Shown piece by piece: positions 43,001 to 52,856 of a stretch of DNA of 64,000 bases. The stretch is from assembly GCF_900167145.1 (NCBI RefSeq), contig NZ_FUWG01000007.1, positions 62,001 through 126,000 of the forward strand, in the 5' to 3' direction. The translations under genes were made by a program, and so were the position numbers. Every line of letters begins with the position of its first letter. The stretch's first letter is position 1. The notes under the pieces are model-generated. The model did no database searches, had not been told where the DNA came from, and saw only the letters and a program-made list of their open reading frames with translations. Source of the DNA: Treponema porcinum. GTDB lineage: Bacteria; Spirochaetota; Spirochaetia; Treponematales; Treponemataceae.

Positions 43001-45358
43001 TTAGTTTTTCTGATTTTTCAAGAAATCACCGAGTGTATACGCACCGTCATCCTCATTGTTAGACGTAGACATATACTGAGATATTTCATCCCGCTGCTGC
43101 TTTCTCTTGAATTCACGTACAGAAAGAGAAACTTTTTCTTTTTCTGTATTTACATCAACTACAAATACGTTGATTTTATCACCCACGTTGTACTTCTTTA
43201 CAGCTTCTTCATACGGAGTTTCGCGGTCATCACACAGATTTGACTTGTTTACAAGTCCCTCGATTCCGTTCGGAGCCTTTACAAAAACACCGAATTCAGT
43301 AATGGAAGCAATTTCACCCTCAAGGGTAGAACCCGGCTTGTATTCCTCTGCAAACTGTACCCACGGATTGTCAGTAAGCTGCTTGATACCGACTTTTATG
43401 CGGTGATTTTCAGCATCGCAGGCGATTACAACAGCATTAACTTCCTGGTCAACGGCAAGTTCACTTCCCGGATGTTTAACTTTCTTTGTCCAGGAAATGT
43501 CATCTGCATGAAGGAATGCATCTATACCGTCTTCAAGAGAGATAAATGCTCCTGCATTGGTAAGTTTTACAACTTTTCCCGTAACTTTTGTTCCGACAGG
43601 ATATTTTTCAGAAATAGACTCCCAAGGATTTGCAGTAACCTGCTTAATTCCAAGTGAAACGCGTCCTGCCTGAATATCATAGCCAAGAATCATACACTCA
43701 ACTTCATCACCGATGCTGACCATATCAGACGGCTTGTTGATTTTCTTTGTCCAAGAGAACTCGCTGATATGAACAAGACCTTCAATGCCTTCTTCAAGCT
43801 CAATAAATGCACCGAAATCAGTAAGTTTCGTAACCTTGCCTTTTACGATGTCATTTACATGGAATTTCTCTTCAAAGTGAATCCACGGATCTTCCGTAAA
43901 ATGCTTAAGTGAAAGATTTATTCTTTTTTCAGCCGGATCAAGGCGGATTACCTTAAGTTCAATTTCCTGACCTTTCTTTACAAAGTCCTTCGGACGTGCT
44001 ACGTGTCCCCAGCTCATATCATTTATATGAAGAAGACCGTCAAATCCGCCCAAATCGATGAAAGCACCGAAACTTGTAAAGCTCTTCACAGTACCTTTTA
44101 CTGTATCACCGATTTTTACGTTCTCGAAGAATGCATCGCGTTTTTCATCAATCTGTTCTTCAAGATATTTTCTGCGGTTTACAACCACATTTGCTTTATT
44201 TTCTGAATAAAGGCGCTCGATATAGAACTGAGATTTTATGCCAAGCAAAGCTTCCGGCTTTTCAACTTTCTGACTGTCTGACTGGCTGATTGGCAGGAAT
44301 GCATGAATGTCACCGCCAAGATTAACCTCATATCCGCCTTTAACGATTTTGCTAATTGTACCAGATACAGGAGCCTTGTCCTTGAACGACTGTGAAACGT
44401 CTTTCCACATACGTTTTGCATCTGCTTTAGTCTTAGAAACTTCCGGACCGTTGCGGCCGAATTTTTTTACTAAGAATACCTGTACTTTGTCCCCGACATT
44501 CGGCAGATCACCTGCGAACTCCGTTACGGGAAGCCTGCCCTCTGACTTGCAGCCTACATCAAGAAAAACATACTCGTCTGTAACCTGAATAACGATTCCT
44601 TCGATAATCTGTCCTTCTTCAGGATTGCTAAAATTGTTCAGAGATTCCTCTAATTGTGTCTGGAAATTACCCTTGGAGTTCTGGGTTTCTTCCTTTTCCA
44701 CTTCCATTTCTTCCATTGTAAAACCTTTTCTGTGAATTTGATTTAATATTATCTCACAAACATTATCTATGGTCAAGCGAGAAGTATCAATGTATACTGC
44801 ATCCGGCGCTCTTTTTAGCGCACCCTCTGCTTTATTCCTGTCGATTTCATCACGTTTTCTTATCGCCTCTTTTATCTCTTCCAGAGTCATATTGCTCACG
44901 CCCTGGTCAAAACGGCGCTGTGCCTGAACGTCAAGCGACGCATCAAGGTAGAATTTATAGTCAGCATTCGGGAACACAACTGTCGTCATATCCCTGCCCT
45001 CGCATACAATGTCAAGGCTTTTTGTAATTTCCTGCATCCGCTCGTTTACCAGATGACGGACAGGTACAATAGCCGAAACCTGCGCAACATTCTTGCTCAC
45101 AATGTCATCGTGCAGCCTGTCCTCAACGTCAGTTCCGTTCAGAACAAGGCGGGATTTTTCATATTCAAGTTTTTGTTTCCTGCAAAATGAAATGACAGCC
45201 TCCTCGTCAGAAAGATTTACGCCTGCCTCAAGAAGCGAAAGCGTAAGCGCACGGTAAAAACTGCCGCTGTTCAGATACGTAACGTTCAGTTTTTTTGCGA
45301 TAATTGAAGCGATAGTGCTTTTTCCTGTTCCAGCAGGTCCGTCCATTGCGATAATCAT
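43001..45358 (-). CDS. cmk-rpsA: Cytidylate kinase / ribosomal protein S1 fusion
   Basis: 785 residues. Residues 1-214 are CMP kinase: P-loop GPAGTGKST (7-15), NSGSFYRAL, CEGRDMTTVVFP, and the lid region with RRFDQG. From about residue 245 six S1 OB-fold repeats follow (e.g. GTVKSFTSFGAFIDLGGFDG, GKVTKLTDFGAFIELEEGIE). The fusion is characteristic of treponemes. ATG 45358 is preceded by GGAG. Inside, an ATG at 44716 (residue 215) has AAAAGG 7 nt upstream and could make free S1 of 571 residues, close to the usual S1 size. Dual products are inferred, not shown. Confidence 0.95.
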   Translation of the reverse strand: MIIAMDGPAGTGKSTIASIIAKKLNVTYLNSGSFYRALTLSLLEAGVNLSDEEAVISFCRKQKLEYEKSRLVLNGTDVEDRLHDDIVSKNVAQVSAIVPVRHLVNERMQEITKSLDIVCEGRDMTTVVFPNADYKFYLDASLDVQAQRRFDQGVSNMTLEEIKEAIRKRDEIDRNKAEGALKRAPDAVYIDTSRLTIDNVCEIILNQIHRKGFTMEEMEVEKEETQNSKGNFQTQLEESLNNFSNPEEGQIIEGIVIQVTDEYVFLDVGCKSEGRLPVTEFAGDLPNVGDKVQVFLVKKFGRNGPEVSKTKADAKRMWKDVSQSFKDKAPVSGTISKIVKGGYEVNLGGDIHAFLPISQSDSQKVEKPEALLGIKSQFYIERLYSENKANVVVNRRKYLEEQIDEKRDAFFENVKIGDTVKGTVKSFTSFGAFIDLGGFDGLLHINDMSWGHVARPKDFVKKGQEIELKVIRLDPAEKRINLSLKHFTEDPWIHFEEKFHVNDIVKGKVTKLTDFGAFIELEEGIEGLVHISEFSWTKKINKPSDMVSIGDEVECMILGYDIQAGRVSLGIKQVTANPWESISEKYPVGTKVTGKVVKLTNAGAFISLEDGIDAFLHADDISWTKKVKHPGSELAVDQEVNAVVIACDAENHRIKVGIKQLTDNPWVQFAEEYKPGSTLEGEIASITEFGVFVKAPNGIEGLVNKSNLCDDRETPYEEAVKKYNVGDKINVFVVDVNTEKEKVSLSVREFKRKQQRDEISQYMSTSNNEDDGAYTLGDFLKNQKN

Positions 45359-45377
45359 AATATATACTCCATTTTGT

Positions 45378-46112
45378 CTAAATTGCTTTACTGCGGCAGA
45401 GTTTTAAAAGCCCCTGCACTTCATACTGAGAAAGTTCGCGGAACTGCCCCGACAGAAGTCCCTCTATTGTAACAGAGCCGATTCTCACCCGAGTAAGTTT
45501 TTTTATGCCGATTTCCTTTGATTTAAATACATTACGAATTTCGCGGTTTTTGCCTTCTATCAGAACGATTTTCATACGACGAGCATTTATTTCCTGTGCA
45601 CTCTTGCATTTGTAAAAAATACCGTCCACCCGGATTCCTCTCTGGAATTCTTCAGCAAGATTACGCGGAAGCGGAAGGCTCGTATCAACAATATATTCTT
45701 TTTCAATTTCTGCAGAAGGATGAGAAAGTGCCGCCGCAAAATCGCCGTCATTTGTAAAAATAATAAGTCCCTGACTGAACATATCCAGCCGGCCTACATT
45801 ATACAGCCTTTCATTGTACGCTTCCTTAAGAAGTTCTGCGGCAACGGGTCTTCCCTTTTCATCAGAGAGTGTACAGACATAGCCGGCAGGCTTATTTAAA
45901 AGAACGTAGCGTTTTGTTTCTTCCGGAAACACTTTTTTTCCGTCAACAAGAACTTCGTCCTGTGCAGAAACTTTTGTTCCAAGTTCCGTTACGACAGAAC
46001 CGTTTACAGAAACACGACCTGACTCAATAATTTTTTCGCAGGCGCGCCGGCTTGCAACTCCGCTGTGTGCAAGAAACACCTGAAGGCGTATTTTAGAATC
46101 ATTATCTTGCAA
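45378..46112 (-). CDS. rluB: 23S rRNA pseudouridine synthase, RluB family
   Basis: 244 residues if translation begins at TTG 46112, which has AGAGG 7 nt upstream. An ATG at 46139 in frame lacks any ribosome binding site. An S4 RNA-binding domain (RLQVFLAHSGVASRRACEKI segment) is followed by the RsuA/RluB catalytic domain with Asp in GRLDMFSQGLIIFTNDG and NREIRNVF near the end. It modifies 23S rRNA around position 2605 (E. coli numbering). The 5' end overlaps scpB by 11 bp and cmk-rpsA starts 19 bp after the stop, so scpA-scpB-rluB-cmk-rpsA read as one operon. Confidence 0.9.
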   Translation of the reverse strand: MQDNDSKIRLQVFLAHSGVASRRACEKIIESGRVSVNGSVVTELGTKVSAQDEVLVDGKKVFPEETKRYVLLNKPAGYVCTLSDEKGRPVAAELLKEAYNERLYNVGRLDMFSQGLIIFTNDGDFAAALSHPSAEIEKEYIVDTSLPLPRNLAEEFQRGIRVDGIFYKCKSAQEINARRMKIVLIEGKNREIRNVFKSKEIGIKKLTRVRIGSVTIEGLLSGQFRELSQYEVQGLLKLCRSKAI

Positions 46113-46641
46113 GTTCAAACCTCTGTTCCTCATCCTCATCAAGTTTAGGAAGGTCAGCAATGCTGTTCAAATGAAAGAATTTTAAGAATTCCTTTGTAGT
46201 ACCAAACTGAACAGGTTTTCCAGGAACATCCTTCCGTCCGACTTCCTTTATCAAGTTACGTTCCAGAAGCAAACGTATCATATTATCTGCGCTGACTCCG
46301 CGTATCGATTCAATTTCTCCGCGCGTAACAGGCTGGGAGTATGCAATAATGGAAAGAGTTTCCATCGCAGAACGAGAAAGCCTGGCGCTGTTCTTTTCTC
46401 CGTAGCGTTCACGCAGGACTTCCCAGAATTCCTGCTTAGGAACAAGCGACCAGCCGCCTGTAATCATCGTAAGCTCAATACCGGAATTTTCAGCCAGATA
46501 CTTTTCCTTCAGTTTTTCAATGCACTGCCGGACAACTTCCTCCGACAGGCGGGAAATATTAGACAGCGCCTTCTCCGTAGCAGGCTCGCTCTCCAAAAAC
46601 AATATCGTTTCAACAAGCGCAGTTTCTTTTTCCAGTTCCAT
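46102..46641 (-). CDS. scpB: Segregation and condensation protein B
   Basis: 179 residues from the ATG at 46641 (GGATGGA just upstream; an ATG four codons earlier is the alternative). Two winged-helix domains: about 5-85 with ETILFLESEPATEKALSNI, and about 95-165 with SRSAMETLSIIAYSQPVTRGEIESIRGVSAD (read in parts), the most conserved ScpB segment. It binds ScpA and SMC to form bacterial condensin. It follows scpA by 73 bp. Confidence 0.94.
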   Translation of the reverse strand: MELEKETALVETILFLESEPATEKALSNISRLSEEVVRQCIEKLKEKYLAENSGIELTMITGGWSLVPKQEFWEVLRERYGEKNSARLSRSAMETLSIIAYSQPVTRGEIESIRGVSADNMIRLLLERNLIKEVGRKDVPGKPVQFGTTKEFLKFFHLNSIADLPKLDEDEEQRFELAR

Positions 46642-46714
46642 TATTCCATCCACATTTTATTCTATATATTTTACAATATTTAATATACAGTATTTTTCCG
46701 CAAACTGCATTAGG

Positions 46715-47563
46715 TCATTTATTTTCTTCCGAAACAGGAGCAGCTTTATCAATCGTAATTTCCAGCGGTTGCAGAGACTCGCCAGAATCAAGCCGCTTGC
46801 AGATTTTTATATCGCCAAACAGCTTGTTCTGAAAGATTGTTATCATTTTAAATTTGACGGCTTCAAGAATAGCCATAAATGCACATACAATATCCATCTC
46901 ATTACCTTCACGGGTAATCAAATCCGTAAACATACATTCATTCTTTTTCTCAAAAAGCTCGTTCATCAGCGTGATTTTTTCATTTACAGAAATCTCTTCG
47001 TACATATTCAAAATTTTTTCATTTGAATACTGACTCACCATACTCTTAAAGAGTTTCTGCATCTGCTGGAGCAAATCCCAGGTATCAATCTGCTCCCAGT
47101 CACTTTCGCGCTCGTCAAACGGAAGGACACGCTGAATTTTACTGCGTTCAAAACTCCATTCCGCAGATTCTTCCTTTTCTTCCATCAATTCAGACAGTTT
47201 TTTGAATTTCTGATATTCAATAAGCTTGTCAACAAGTTCCTGCCGCGGATCTTCAATCTCTTCATCGTCATAAGTAATTTCAACAGGAAGAAGCATTTTG
47301 CTTTTCATATTCAAAAGCATTGCCGCCCATTTGTAAAATTCGCTCAAATCGCCCAAATCAGTCTGAACCGCATAGTCCAGATACTCAAGGTACTGCTCCG
47401 TTATCTGCGCAATCGGAATATCATAAATATTGATTTCGCTTTTATGAATCAAAAACCACAGTAAATCAAGAGGTCCTTCAAATTCACCTGCCGCAAACCT
47501 GCGCTTTGCACTTTCCGCAGACTCCGATTCCACCGTTAATGTTTCTACAGCTTTTGCATCCAT
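46715..47563 (-). CDS. scpA: Segregation and condensation protein A (kleisin)
   Basis: 282 residues. The N-terminal SMC-neck-binding region contains the signature FEGPLDLLWFLIHKSEINIYDIPI (about residues 28-51, read in parts), followed by ITEQYLEYL. A charged middle and a C-terminal winged helix (TREGNEMDIVCAFMAILEAVKF) complete a normal kleisin. AAAGGTGGA precedes the ATG. It is followed by scpB and sits 33 bp after folK. Confidence 0.95.
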   Translation of the reverse strand: MDAKAVETLTVESESAESAKRRFAAGEFEGPLDLLWFLIHKSEINIYDIPIAQITEQYLEYLDYAVQTDLGDLSEFYKWAAMLLNMKSKMLLPVEITYDDEEIEDPRQELVDKLIEYQKFKKLSELMEEKEESAEWSFERSKIQRVLPFDERESDWEQIDTWDLLQQMQKLFKSMVSQYSNEKILNMYEEISVNEKITLMNELFEKKNECMFTDLITREGNEMDIVCAFMAILEAVKFKMITIFQNKLFGDIKICKRLDSGESLQPLEITIDKAAPVSEENK

Positions 47564-47596
47564 ACTGTCATTCCACCTTTATCCAGACTAGAGGCA

Positions 47597-48133
47597 TCAG
47601 CAGGTTAAAGACAAAAACTTTTCCTGCACCGTCTTACTGCACTGCACGACGCCCTGCTCAGGAAGTTTCTTCAAAGAAGAAAAAATCGCTTCCTTTTTAT
47701 TACAATCGGCAGATTTTTTTAAAATCTCAAGTACAGGAATTAAAACAAATGCCCTTTCATTCATACGCGGATGCGGAAGAATAAGGTCAGGAACATTTAA
47801 AACAAGGCTTCCGAATTCTTCAATATCAATATCAAGGGAACGCGGACCAAAACGAATTTCCTTACTGCGATTACGTCCGAACTGTTCTTCAATCCGGTGT
47901 ATTTCGTCAAGAAGCTCAAAAGGAGATGCAGAATCATCAACAAATCCCGTTACTGCCATATTATAGAAATTCTGCTGATTTTCGTAGTACATAGCCTTCG
48001 TTTCATACAGCGATGAAAACACCGGCGCAGCAAGAATTTTCTTCAATTCCCTGCACGCACCGGAAAGCAGCTCCACCGGCTCCAGTGCGCCATACGGAGC
48101 ATTAGAGCCAAGTCCGAGCACAACTCGAATCAT
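47597..48133 (-). CDS. folK: HPPK, folate pathway pyrophosphokinase
   Basis: 178-residue 6-hydroxymethyl-7,8-dihydropterin pyrophosphokinase, adding pyrophosphate from ATP ahead of dihydropteroate synthase. Motifs: LGLGSNAPYG at the start, FGRNRSKEIRFGPRSLDIDI (about 84-103, ATP/Mg site with the Asp pair), and LPHPRMNERAFVLIPVLEI. Start ATG directly abuts the recA stop (TAAATG), so the genes are coupled. No other folate gene is in the window. Confidence 0.95.
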   Translation of the reverse strand: MIRVVLGLGSNAPYGALEPVELLSGACRELKKILAAPVFSSLYETKAMYYENQQNFYNMAVTGFVDDSASPFELLDEIHRIEEQFGRNRSKEIRFGPRSLDIDIEEFGSLVLNVPDLILPHPRMNERAFVLIPVLEILKKSADCNKKEAIFSSLKKLPEQGVVQCSKTVQEKFLSLTC

Positions 48134-49267
48134 TTAGAACAATCCTTCCTGCTCCGTAACTGGTGCAGCAGGCTTTGCCTCTTTTTTCTTCGTTTCTTTT
48201 TCTTTCTGCTCAACATTCACAGGATTTCCTTCTTTATCTTTCAGAACCTGTCCAGGGAAGAGCATATCGCGAAGCTGCTTTTCAAGTTTTTTTGCATATT
48301 CAGGATCGTTCTCTACAAAGGCAACGGCATTTTCGTGTCCCTGACCGATTTTTATATCACCCTGCGTAAACCAGGCACCTTTTTTGTCAATAATACCGTG
48401 TTTAACCGCAGAATCAAGAAGGCTCGCGGATTTTGAAATTCCTTTTCCAAAGTAAATGTCAAGTTCCGTCTTTCTGAACGGTGGCGCAACTTTGTTCTTT
48501 ACGATTTTTACGCGTACGCGGTTTCCTACAGCTTCTTCATCACCCTTTCCGTCAATTGACTCAATGCGGCGGATTTCAAGGCGGACAGAAGTATAGAATT
48601 TAAGCGCCTGACCGCCGGTTGTAGTTTCAGGATTTCCGAACATAACGCCAATTTTCATACGAATCTGGTTTATAAAAATGACGATACAGTTGCTTTTTCC
48701 GACAATAGCAGTCAGTTTTCTTAACGCCTGGCTCATAAGCCGCGCCTGAAGTCCCATCTGCGCATCGCCCATATCACCCTCAATTTCCTTCTGCGGAGTA
48801 AGGGCTGCAACGGAATCAACGACGATAATGTCAACGGCACCGCTTCTTACAAGACTTTCCGTAATTTCAAGAGCCTGTTCGCCGCTGTCCGGCTGAGAAA
48901 CCCAAAGGTCATCTATATTAACTCCAAGATTTTTTGCATAAACAGGATCAAGCGCATGCTCCGCATCAACAAACGCGGCTATTCCTCCAAGCTTCTGCGC
49001 CTCGGCAATTGCGTGAAGCGCAAGCGTAGTCTTTCCGGAGCTCTCAGGTCCGTACATTTCAATAATACGGCCGCGCGGATAACCGCCGATTCCCAGCGCC
49101 TCATCAAGCATAATCGAGCCGGACGGAACGACATCTATTCCGGCAGTATTGCTCTGCGTTCCGAGTTTCATCAGCGACCCCTGACCGTACTGCTTTTCAA
49201 TCTGAAGGCGCGTAGTTTCCAGAGCCTTTTCCTTCTCTGCCTTATCAACAGGCGTATTTGAAGCCAT
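48134..49267 (-). CDS. recA: Recombinase A
   Basis: 377 residues from the ATG at 49267, which has TTGGAGGAA upstream; a reading four residues longer overlaps this site. Walker A is GPESSGKTT, Walker B is [11 protein letters not shown], and the MAW motif, L1 and L2 loops (with [17 protein letters not shown]) are all normal. The C-terminal tail is Lys/Glu-rich ([17 protein letters not shown]). The mRNA probably starts from a T-rich promoter near 49340. No LexA-type operator is evident. folK follows immediately. Confidence 0.98.
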   Translation of the reverse strand: MASNTPVDKAEKEKALETTRLQIEKQYGQGSLMKLGTQSNTAGIDVVPSGSIMLDEALGIGGYPRGRIIEMYGPESSGKTTLALHAIAEAQKLGGIAAFVDAEHALDPVYAKNLGVNIDDLWVSQPDSGEQALEITESLVRSGAVDIIVVDSVAALTPQKEIEGDMGDAQMGLQARLMSQALRKLTAIVGKSNCIVIFINQIRMKIGVMFGNPETTTGGQALKFYTSVRLEIRRIESIDGKGDEEAVGNRVRVKIVKNKVAPPFRKTELDIYFGKGISKSASLLDSAVKHGIIDKKGAWFTQGDIKIGQGHENAVAFVENDPEYAKKLEKQLRDMLFPGQVLKDKEGNPVNVEQKEKETKKKEAKPAAPVTEQEGLF

Positions 49268-49387
49268 AATTTCCTCCAAAAATCACAATTCGTTTGTTTC
49301 GGGAAAAACAGCCGCATCCGGCAGTCTGTTCTCCCAGATAGTATATAGTATTTTTTTGCACAAAAATGGAAGTTTCTGCACAAAAAA

Positions 49388-50482
49388 TCAATTATTTTCT
49401 TTTACGCTCTGATAAACGGCTTTCCCGCGCAGACACAGTCTGCCGTTTTCCGTAGAAATTTTCCCCAAAACAGTAACAGCTTTATCAGCAGAAATAACAG
49501 GCGGAACAGTAAACACAACAGGAACTATTCCGTCAACTTTTTCCCCAAACTCATAGCCGACAAGGAGGTCACAGGAATAAGACTTTTCTGACTGAACCGC
49601 ATTTGAAATGCGCCCCGACCAGGCAACCCAGCAGTCAAGATACAGTGCAGGTTCTTTTGCCACCTGCGAATAGCTTATATTATCACTAAGCGTATCAAAC
49701 GTAGGCGGCTCAAGATATTCCATAAGAAGCCGAGCTTTCTGCTTTATTGCCACGGACGCATTTGAATTGAGAATTCTGTTTATCTCTATCTGGGCAAGAT
49801 TATCCCTGTAAGACTGAAAATAACGCTGCGCTTTTTCGTACGAACCGGAAATCTGCTGCGCAGAAAGAATATAGGCAAACGCCCCGGAAGACAAATCTGT
49901 TTCCTGCGCATTTTTCTGCTCGTTCACCGTAAGTACCAAAGAGCTTAAATCAGCACGGTTTCCGTCCGAAGGAGAATGAATGCCTGAAAGAAAAAGAACA
50001 AGCGCACATCCGAGAGCACAGGCAATCACGGGAACAATAATTCCTGCCGCCTTATACGGATTTGCACCGACAGGCGGATAAAACTGTTCGATTTTTCCTG
50101 TATCGACCCAACGGCATATCGTATTAAAATCTCCGCGCATCCTGATAAACTCCATTGCAGAAAGCGCCCTTTTATCACCGGGATCATTATCAAGTATGTC
50201 AACATAATAATTTATTGCCCGATCCGTATCGCCGCGCCGCAAATACAAGGCCGCCTGCCCCAGCAAAAGATTTTTATCAGTTATTTTTATGGAACGCGCA
50301 CGCTGATAATAGGAACTTGCAGAACCAGTATCACCTGCATACAGGCAGGCTGTTCCAAGCATGAGATAGTAGTCAAAATTATCTTCATAAATAGAGGCGC
50401 GGCTTTCCAAAAGTTTTATTGCCTTGTCAAACTTTCTGAACCGCATAAAACCGGCGGCGGTTTCAAGCGTATCTCGGGCCAT
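49388..50482 (-). CDS. TPR protein with central membrane segment and C-terminal beta region
   Basis: 364 residues from the ATG that overlaps the previous stop (TGATG at 50484-50480). Residues 1-135 are three to four TPR-like repeats (FDKAIKLLESRASIYEDNFDYY, ASSYYQRARSI, RAINYYVDIL). One transmembrane helix lies at about 148-168 (AAGIIVPVIACALGCALVLFL). The exported C-terminal part (about 280-360) has strands that look like a small OB-type fold (LDCWVAWSGRISNAVQSEKS, VTVLGKISTENGRLCLRGKA). Function unknown. Last gene of the rpe operon. Confidence 0.75.
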   Translation of the reverse strand: MARDTLETAAGFMRFRKFDKAIKLLESRASIYEDNFDYYLMLGTACLYAGDTGSASSYYQRARSIKITDKNLLLGQAALYLRRGDTDRAINYYVDILDNDPGDKRALSAMEFIRMRGDFNTICRWVDTGKIEQFYPPVGANPYKAAGIIVPVIACALGCALVLFLSGIHSPSDGNRADLSSLVLTVNEQKNAQETDLSSGAFAYILSAQQISGSYEKAQRYFQSYRDNLAQIEINRILNSNASVAIKQKARLLMEYLEPPTFDTLSDNISYSQVAKEPALYLDCWVAWSGRISNAVQSEKSYSCDLLVGYEFGEKVDGIVPVVFTVPPVISADKAVTVLGKISTENGRLCLRGKAVYQSVKENN

Positions 50483-51945
50483 CACATCTGCCTTAACTTC
50501 TCAAGAATTGCGTCAAGTTCCGCATTCAGCCTGAGAAGTTCATTTCTGTCAAGATTTTGATCATCGCCCTCAAGAGAATTTATCCGGTCGATAAGACTCT
50601 GAATATACTGATAATTCAGTTTTTCCGCACCGATTGTTTCAATGTCAAACGGCACGAATTCTCCGGAACCGGATGTCGCTTCCGTCTGCCCCGAAACAAC
50701 TTCCGGCACGTCAGAAACAGTCTTTTCAGACACATACACTCCGAAATCCTGCTGAGACAGAGAAATGGAATCCGTATCTATAAACGTAATGCTGTCTTTG
50801 ACCGCCTTTTCTTTTTCCGCAGAAGAAGACTGTTCCGCTTTCAGGCGTTTTTCCAAAGTGGCAATAAATTCTTCGCCGGCAGGCGTCTCTCCGTCAGAAG
50901 CCATTGCAATATAGTAAGTGCAGGAAAATTCCTCTTCCGGCGCAAGACGCTTTTCTTCCCAGTTTATGCAGACCGCAGAATTATTATACGAAAGCACGGA
51001 ATCAAACGTGCGGGAACGAACGACCTGCGGAATCCAGGACGGAAGCGCAAGAAGATCCTTGTTTCCAAGTGATACGACTTCCGGAGGCGTAATGTCAGCC
51101 CCGTGCAGAAGAATCTGCATAGAAGCCTTGCTGTTTGCAGAACAAATCCATTTCATCCTGTCAAATTTCCGGTACTGCATTTCGCTGTTTACGGCAATAT
51201 CATCGGCGGTAGAAAAATGAGGACCTTTCTGCTCTCCAAGGAACGTATCAAGCACATTCTTCAATGCGAAAACTTCCGTCCGCTTGCTTCTGTTGCGGAC
51301 AACGGCATTTACTTTCAGAATATCGGCATTTCCGTTCTCGCCGGATTTTATGCACTCAAAACGAACGAGAACGCGTGCAAGTTTAGGAACGACATATACC
51401 ATCTGTGCACCGACATCAGTTTTTCTTGTTCCGATTACGATTCCTATGTTATTAGACAGCTTGTACTCTTTTTTACCGGCACGCAGGGAAAAGAACGAAG
51501 ACGTAAACTCGTCATATCCGGCTAAGAGAGGCTGACGCATCGCCTCTTTATTAACGGTATAGATTTGGAAACTTCCGACATTTCCTTTCAAAAGAAGGCG
51601 TATGTCACCTACCTGATTTTCAACTGTCTTTGACTGAAAAATTCCCTCGTTGCTTATCAATTCGGCAATATTTATTTTTTTTGACTTTTCAGTTTCCTTC
51701 TGTTTTGTTTTTTCCTCTTTCTTGAGCGCCGCCTCTGCCTCTTTTTTCGCTTTTTCAGACTGACGTTTTGCTTCTTTTTCCTGTCTTTTCAATGCCTTTT
51801 TTGAGGAAGCATTCGTTACACGCTCCTGAATTTCTATAAATTCATCCCCTGTCGGCAAACTTTCATCCGCAGCTGCGCAAAAAGCCGCCGTACAGCAAAG
51901 AAACAAAATTCCTGCAAGCCCTGCACTGATTTTCCCAGCTCTCAT
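50482..51945 (-). CDS. Exported protein with Lys/Glu-rich coiled segment, unknown function
   Basis: 487 residues. Signal peptide at 1-24 (MRAGKISAGLAGILFLCCTA then AFCAA). Residues about 45-92 are an uninterrupted Lys/Glu/Ala helix (KRQEKEAKRQSEKAKKEAEA), followed by a beta-rich domain (about 95-370) and a C-terminal helix with leucine heptads (LDRNELLRLNAELDAILEKL). No family recognised; the Lys/Glu helix recalls TolA-like periplasm-spanning proteins. Start overlaps the upstream stop (TAATG) and its own stop overlaps the next start. Confidence 0.7.
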   Translation of the reverse strand: MRAGKISAGLAGILFLCCTAAFCAAADESLPTGDEFIEIQERVTNASSKKALKRQEKEAKRQSEKAKKEAEAALKKEEKTKQKETEKSKKINIAELISNEGIFQSKTVENQVGDIRLLLKGNVGSFQIYTVNKEAMRQPLLAGYDEFTSSFFSLRAGKKEYKLSNNIGIVIGTRKTDVGAQMVYVVPKLARVLVRFECIKSGENGNADILKVNAVVRNRSKRTEVFALKNVLDTFLGEQKGPHFSTADDIAVNSEMQYRKFDRMKWICSANSKASMQILLHGADITPPEVVSLGNKDLLALPSWIPQVVRSRTFDSVLSYNNSAVCINWEEKRLAPEEEFSCTYYIAMASDGETPAGEEFIATLEKRLKAEQSSSAEKEKAVKDSITFIDTDSISLSQQDFGVYVSEKTVSDVPEVVSGQTEATSGSGEFVPFDIETIGAEKLNYQYIQSLIDRINSLEGDDQNLDRNELLRLNAELDAILEKLRQM

Positions 51946-52856
51946 TATTTTCCATCCTTAGGCGTTCTTGCCTTCATAAGCTCCTGCGTCCACAACGCCT
52001 TCTGCTTCAATGAAGACACCATATCTTCATTCTCATTTTTTATAGTGCTGTTCATCTGTTTTTCTTCATCAAGCCTTGCAGACAAATCATTTTTTTCCTG
52101 TTCAAGCAAGGTAATCTTCTTCTGAAGTTCCGCATTCGCATGCTGAAGTTCCATAATCCTGCGGCGCGCTTCTCCGGCACTGTCCGAACCAGACAGCTTC
52201 AGCTGCCTTTCATATTCTTCCTTTGCCGCAAGATATTCCTCGCCCGTTTCTTTCAGAAGATACAAAAGTTTTTCTTCACGCGCATTCTGAGCTATTGTTT
52301 CTATGCGGTACTGTGCCGCCGCAGCCTTTGCATCATCTGGAAATTCGCTTACGACACGGGAATAAAGAATTTCCGCATCAGAATAATTGTAAGCGGCAAA
52401 AAAAGACTCTGCCACCCAGAACAACGCGGATGCATACATCTCGTGGTCAGGATAATAATGACAGAAATCACTCAGCTGAATTACGGAACGTTCGTATTCA
52501 CCAAGACAGAACAAGGCACGCCCTTTGTGATACATAACATACGAAAGGTACGGACTGTCAGGAAAGTCTTTCAGAAACATCTCGCAGTCCTGATATGCAG
52601 ACTTGTACTCTCCGGCATACATTTCTGCGGTAATAAGCATATACCAGGTGTCAGAATTGCAATTCTCCGGATAGGAAACGGCGCGCCTGAGCATAAAAAC
52701 TGCCGACATCCATTCGCCGGACTTAAACGCATCCGTTCCCTGAAGGAACGCCGCAGATGCAATATTCTGACCGTAAGCCTGAGCACAGGAAGGCCGCATA
52801 CGGCACAGAAACAGCACGCAAAGAGAAAAAAGAACAAGCGGCTTTACTTTTTTCAT
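51945..52856 (-). CDS. Exported TPR / coiled-coil protein (YbgF/CpoB-like)
   Basis: 303 residues from the ATG overlapping the rpe stop (TGATG) with GGGAG upstream. Signal peptide at 1-26. Residues 35-190 hold TPR-like repeats (WYMLITAEMYAGEYKSAYQD, YHKGRALFCLGEYERSVIQL, FWVAESFFAAYNYSDAEILY). Residues about 195-300 are a long coiled coil (ELQHANAELQKKITLLEQEK). The order is the reverse of CpoB, in which the coiled coil comes first. It probably acts with the next two gene products in the envelope. Confidence 0.78.
   Translation of the reverse strand: MKKVKPLVLFSLCVLFLCRMRPSCAQAYGQNIASAAFLQGTDAFKSGEWMSAVFMLRRAVSYPENCNSDTWYMLITAEMYAGEYKSAYQDCEMFLKDFPDSPYLSYVMYHKGRALFCLGEYERSVIQLSDFCHYYPDHEMYASALFWVAESFFAAYNYSDAEILYSRVVSEFPDDAKAAAAQYRIETIAQNAREEKLLYLLKETGEEYLAAKEEYERQLKLSGSDSAGEARRRIMELQHANAELQKKITLLEQEKNDLSARLDEEKQMNSTIKNENEDMVSSLKQKALWTQELMKARTPKDGK

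Noticed and set aside
45378..46160. Possible frameshifted fusion of scpB and rluB because their frames overlap
   Set aside because: Each protein is complete by its own motifs, and the overlap is only 11 bp if rluB starts at the TTG with AGAGG upstream.
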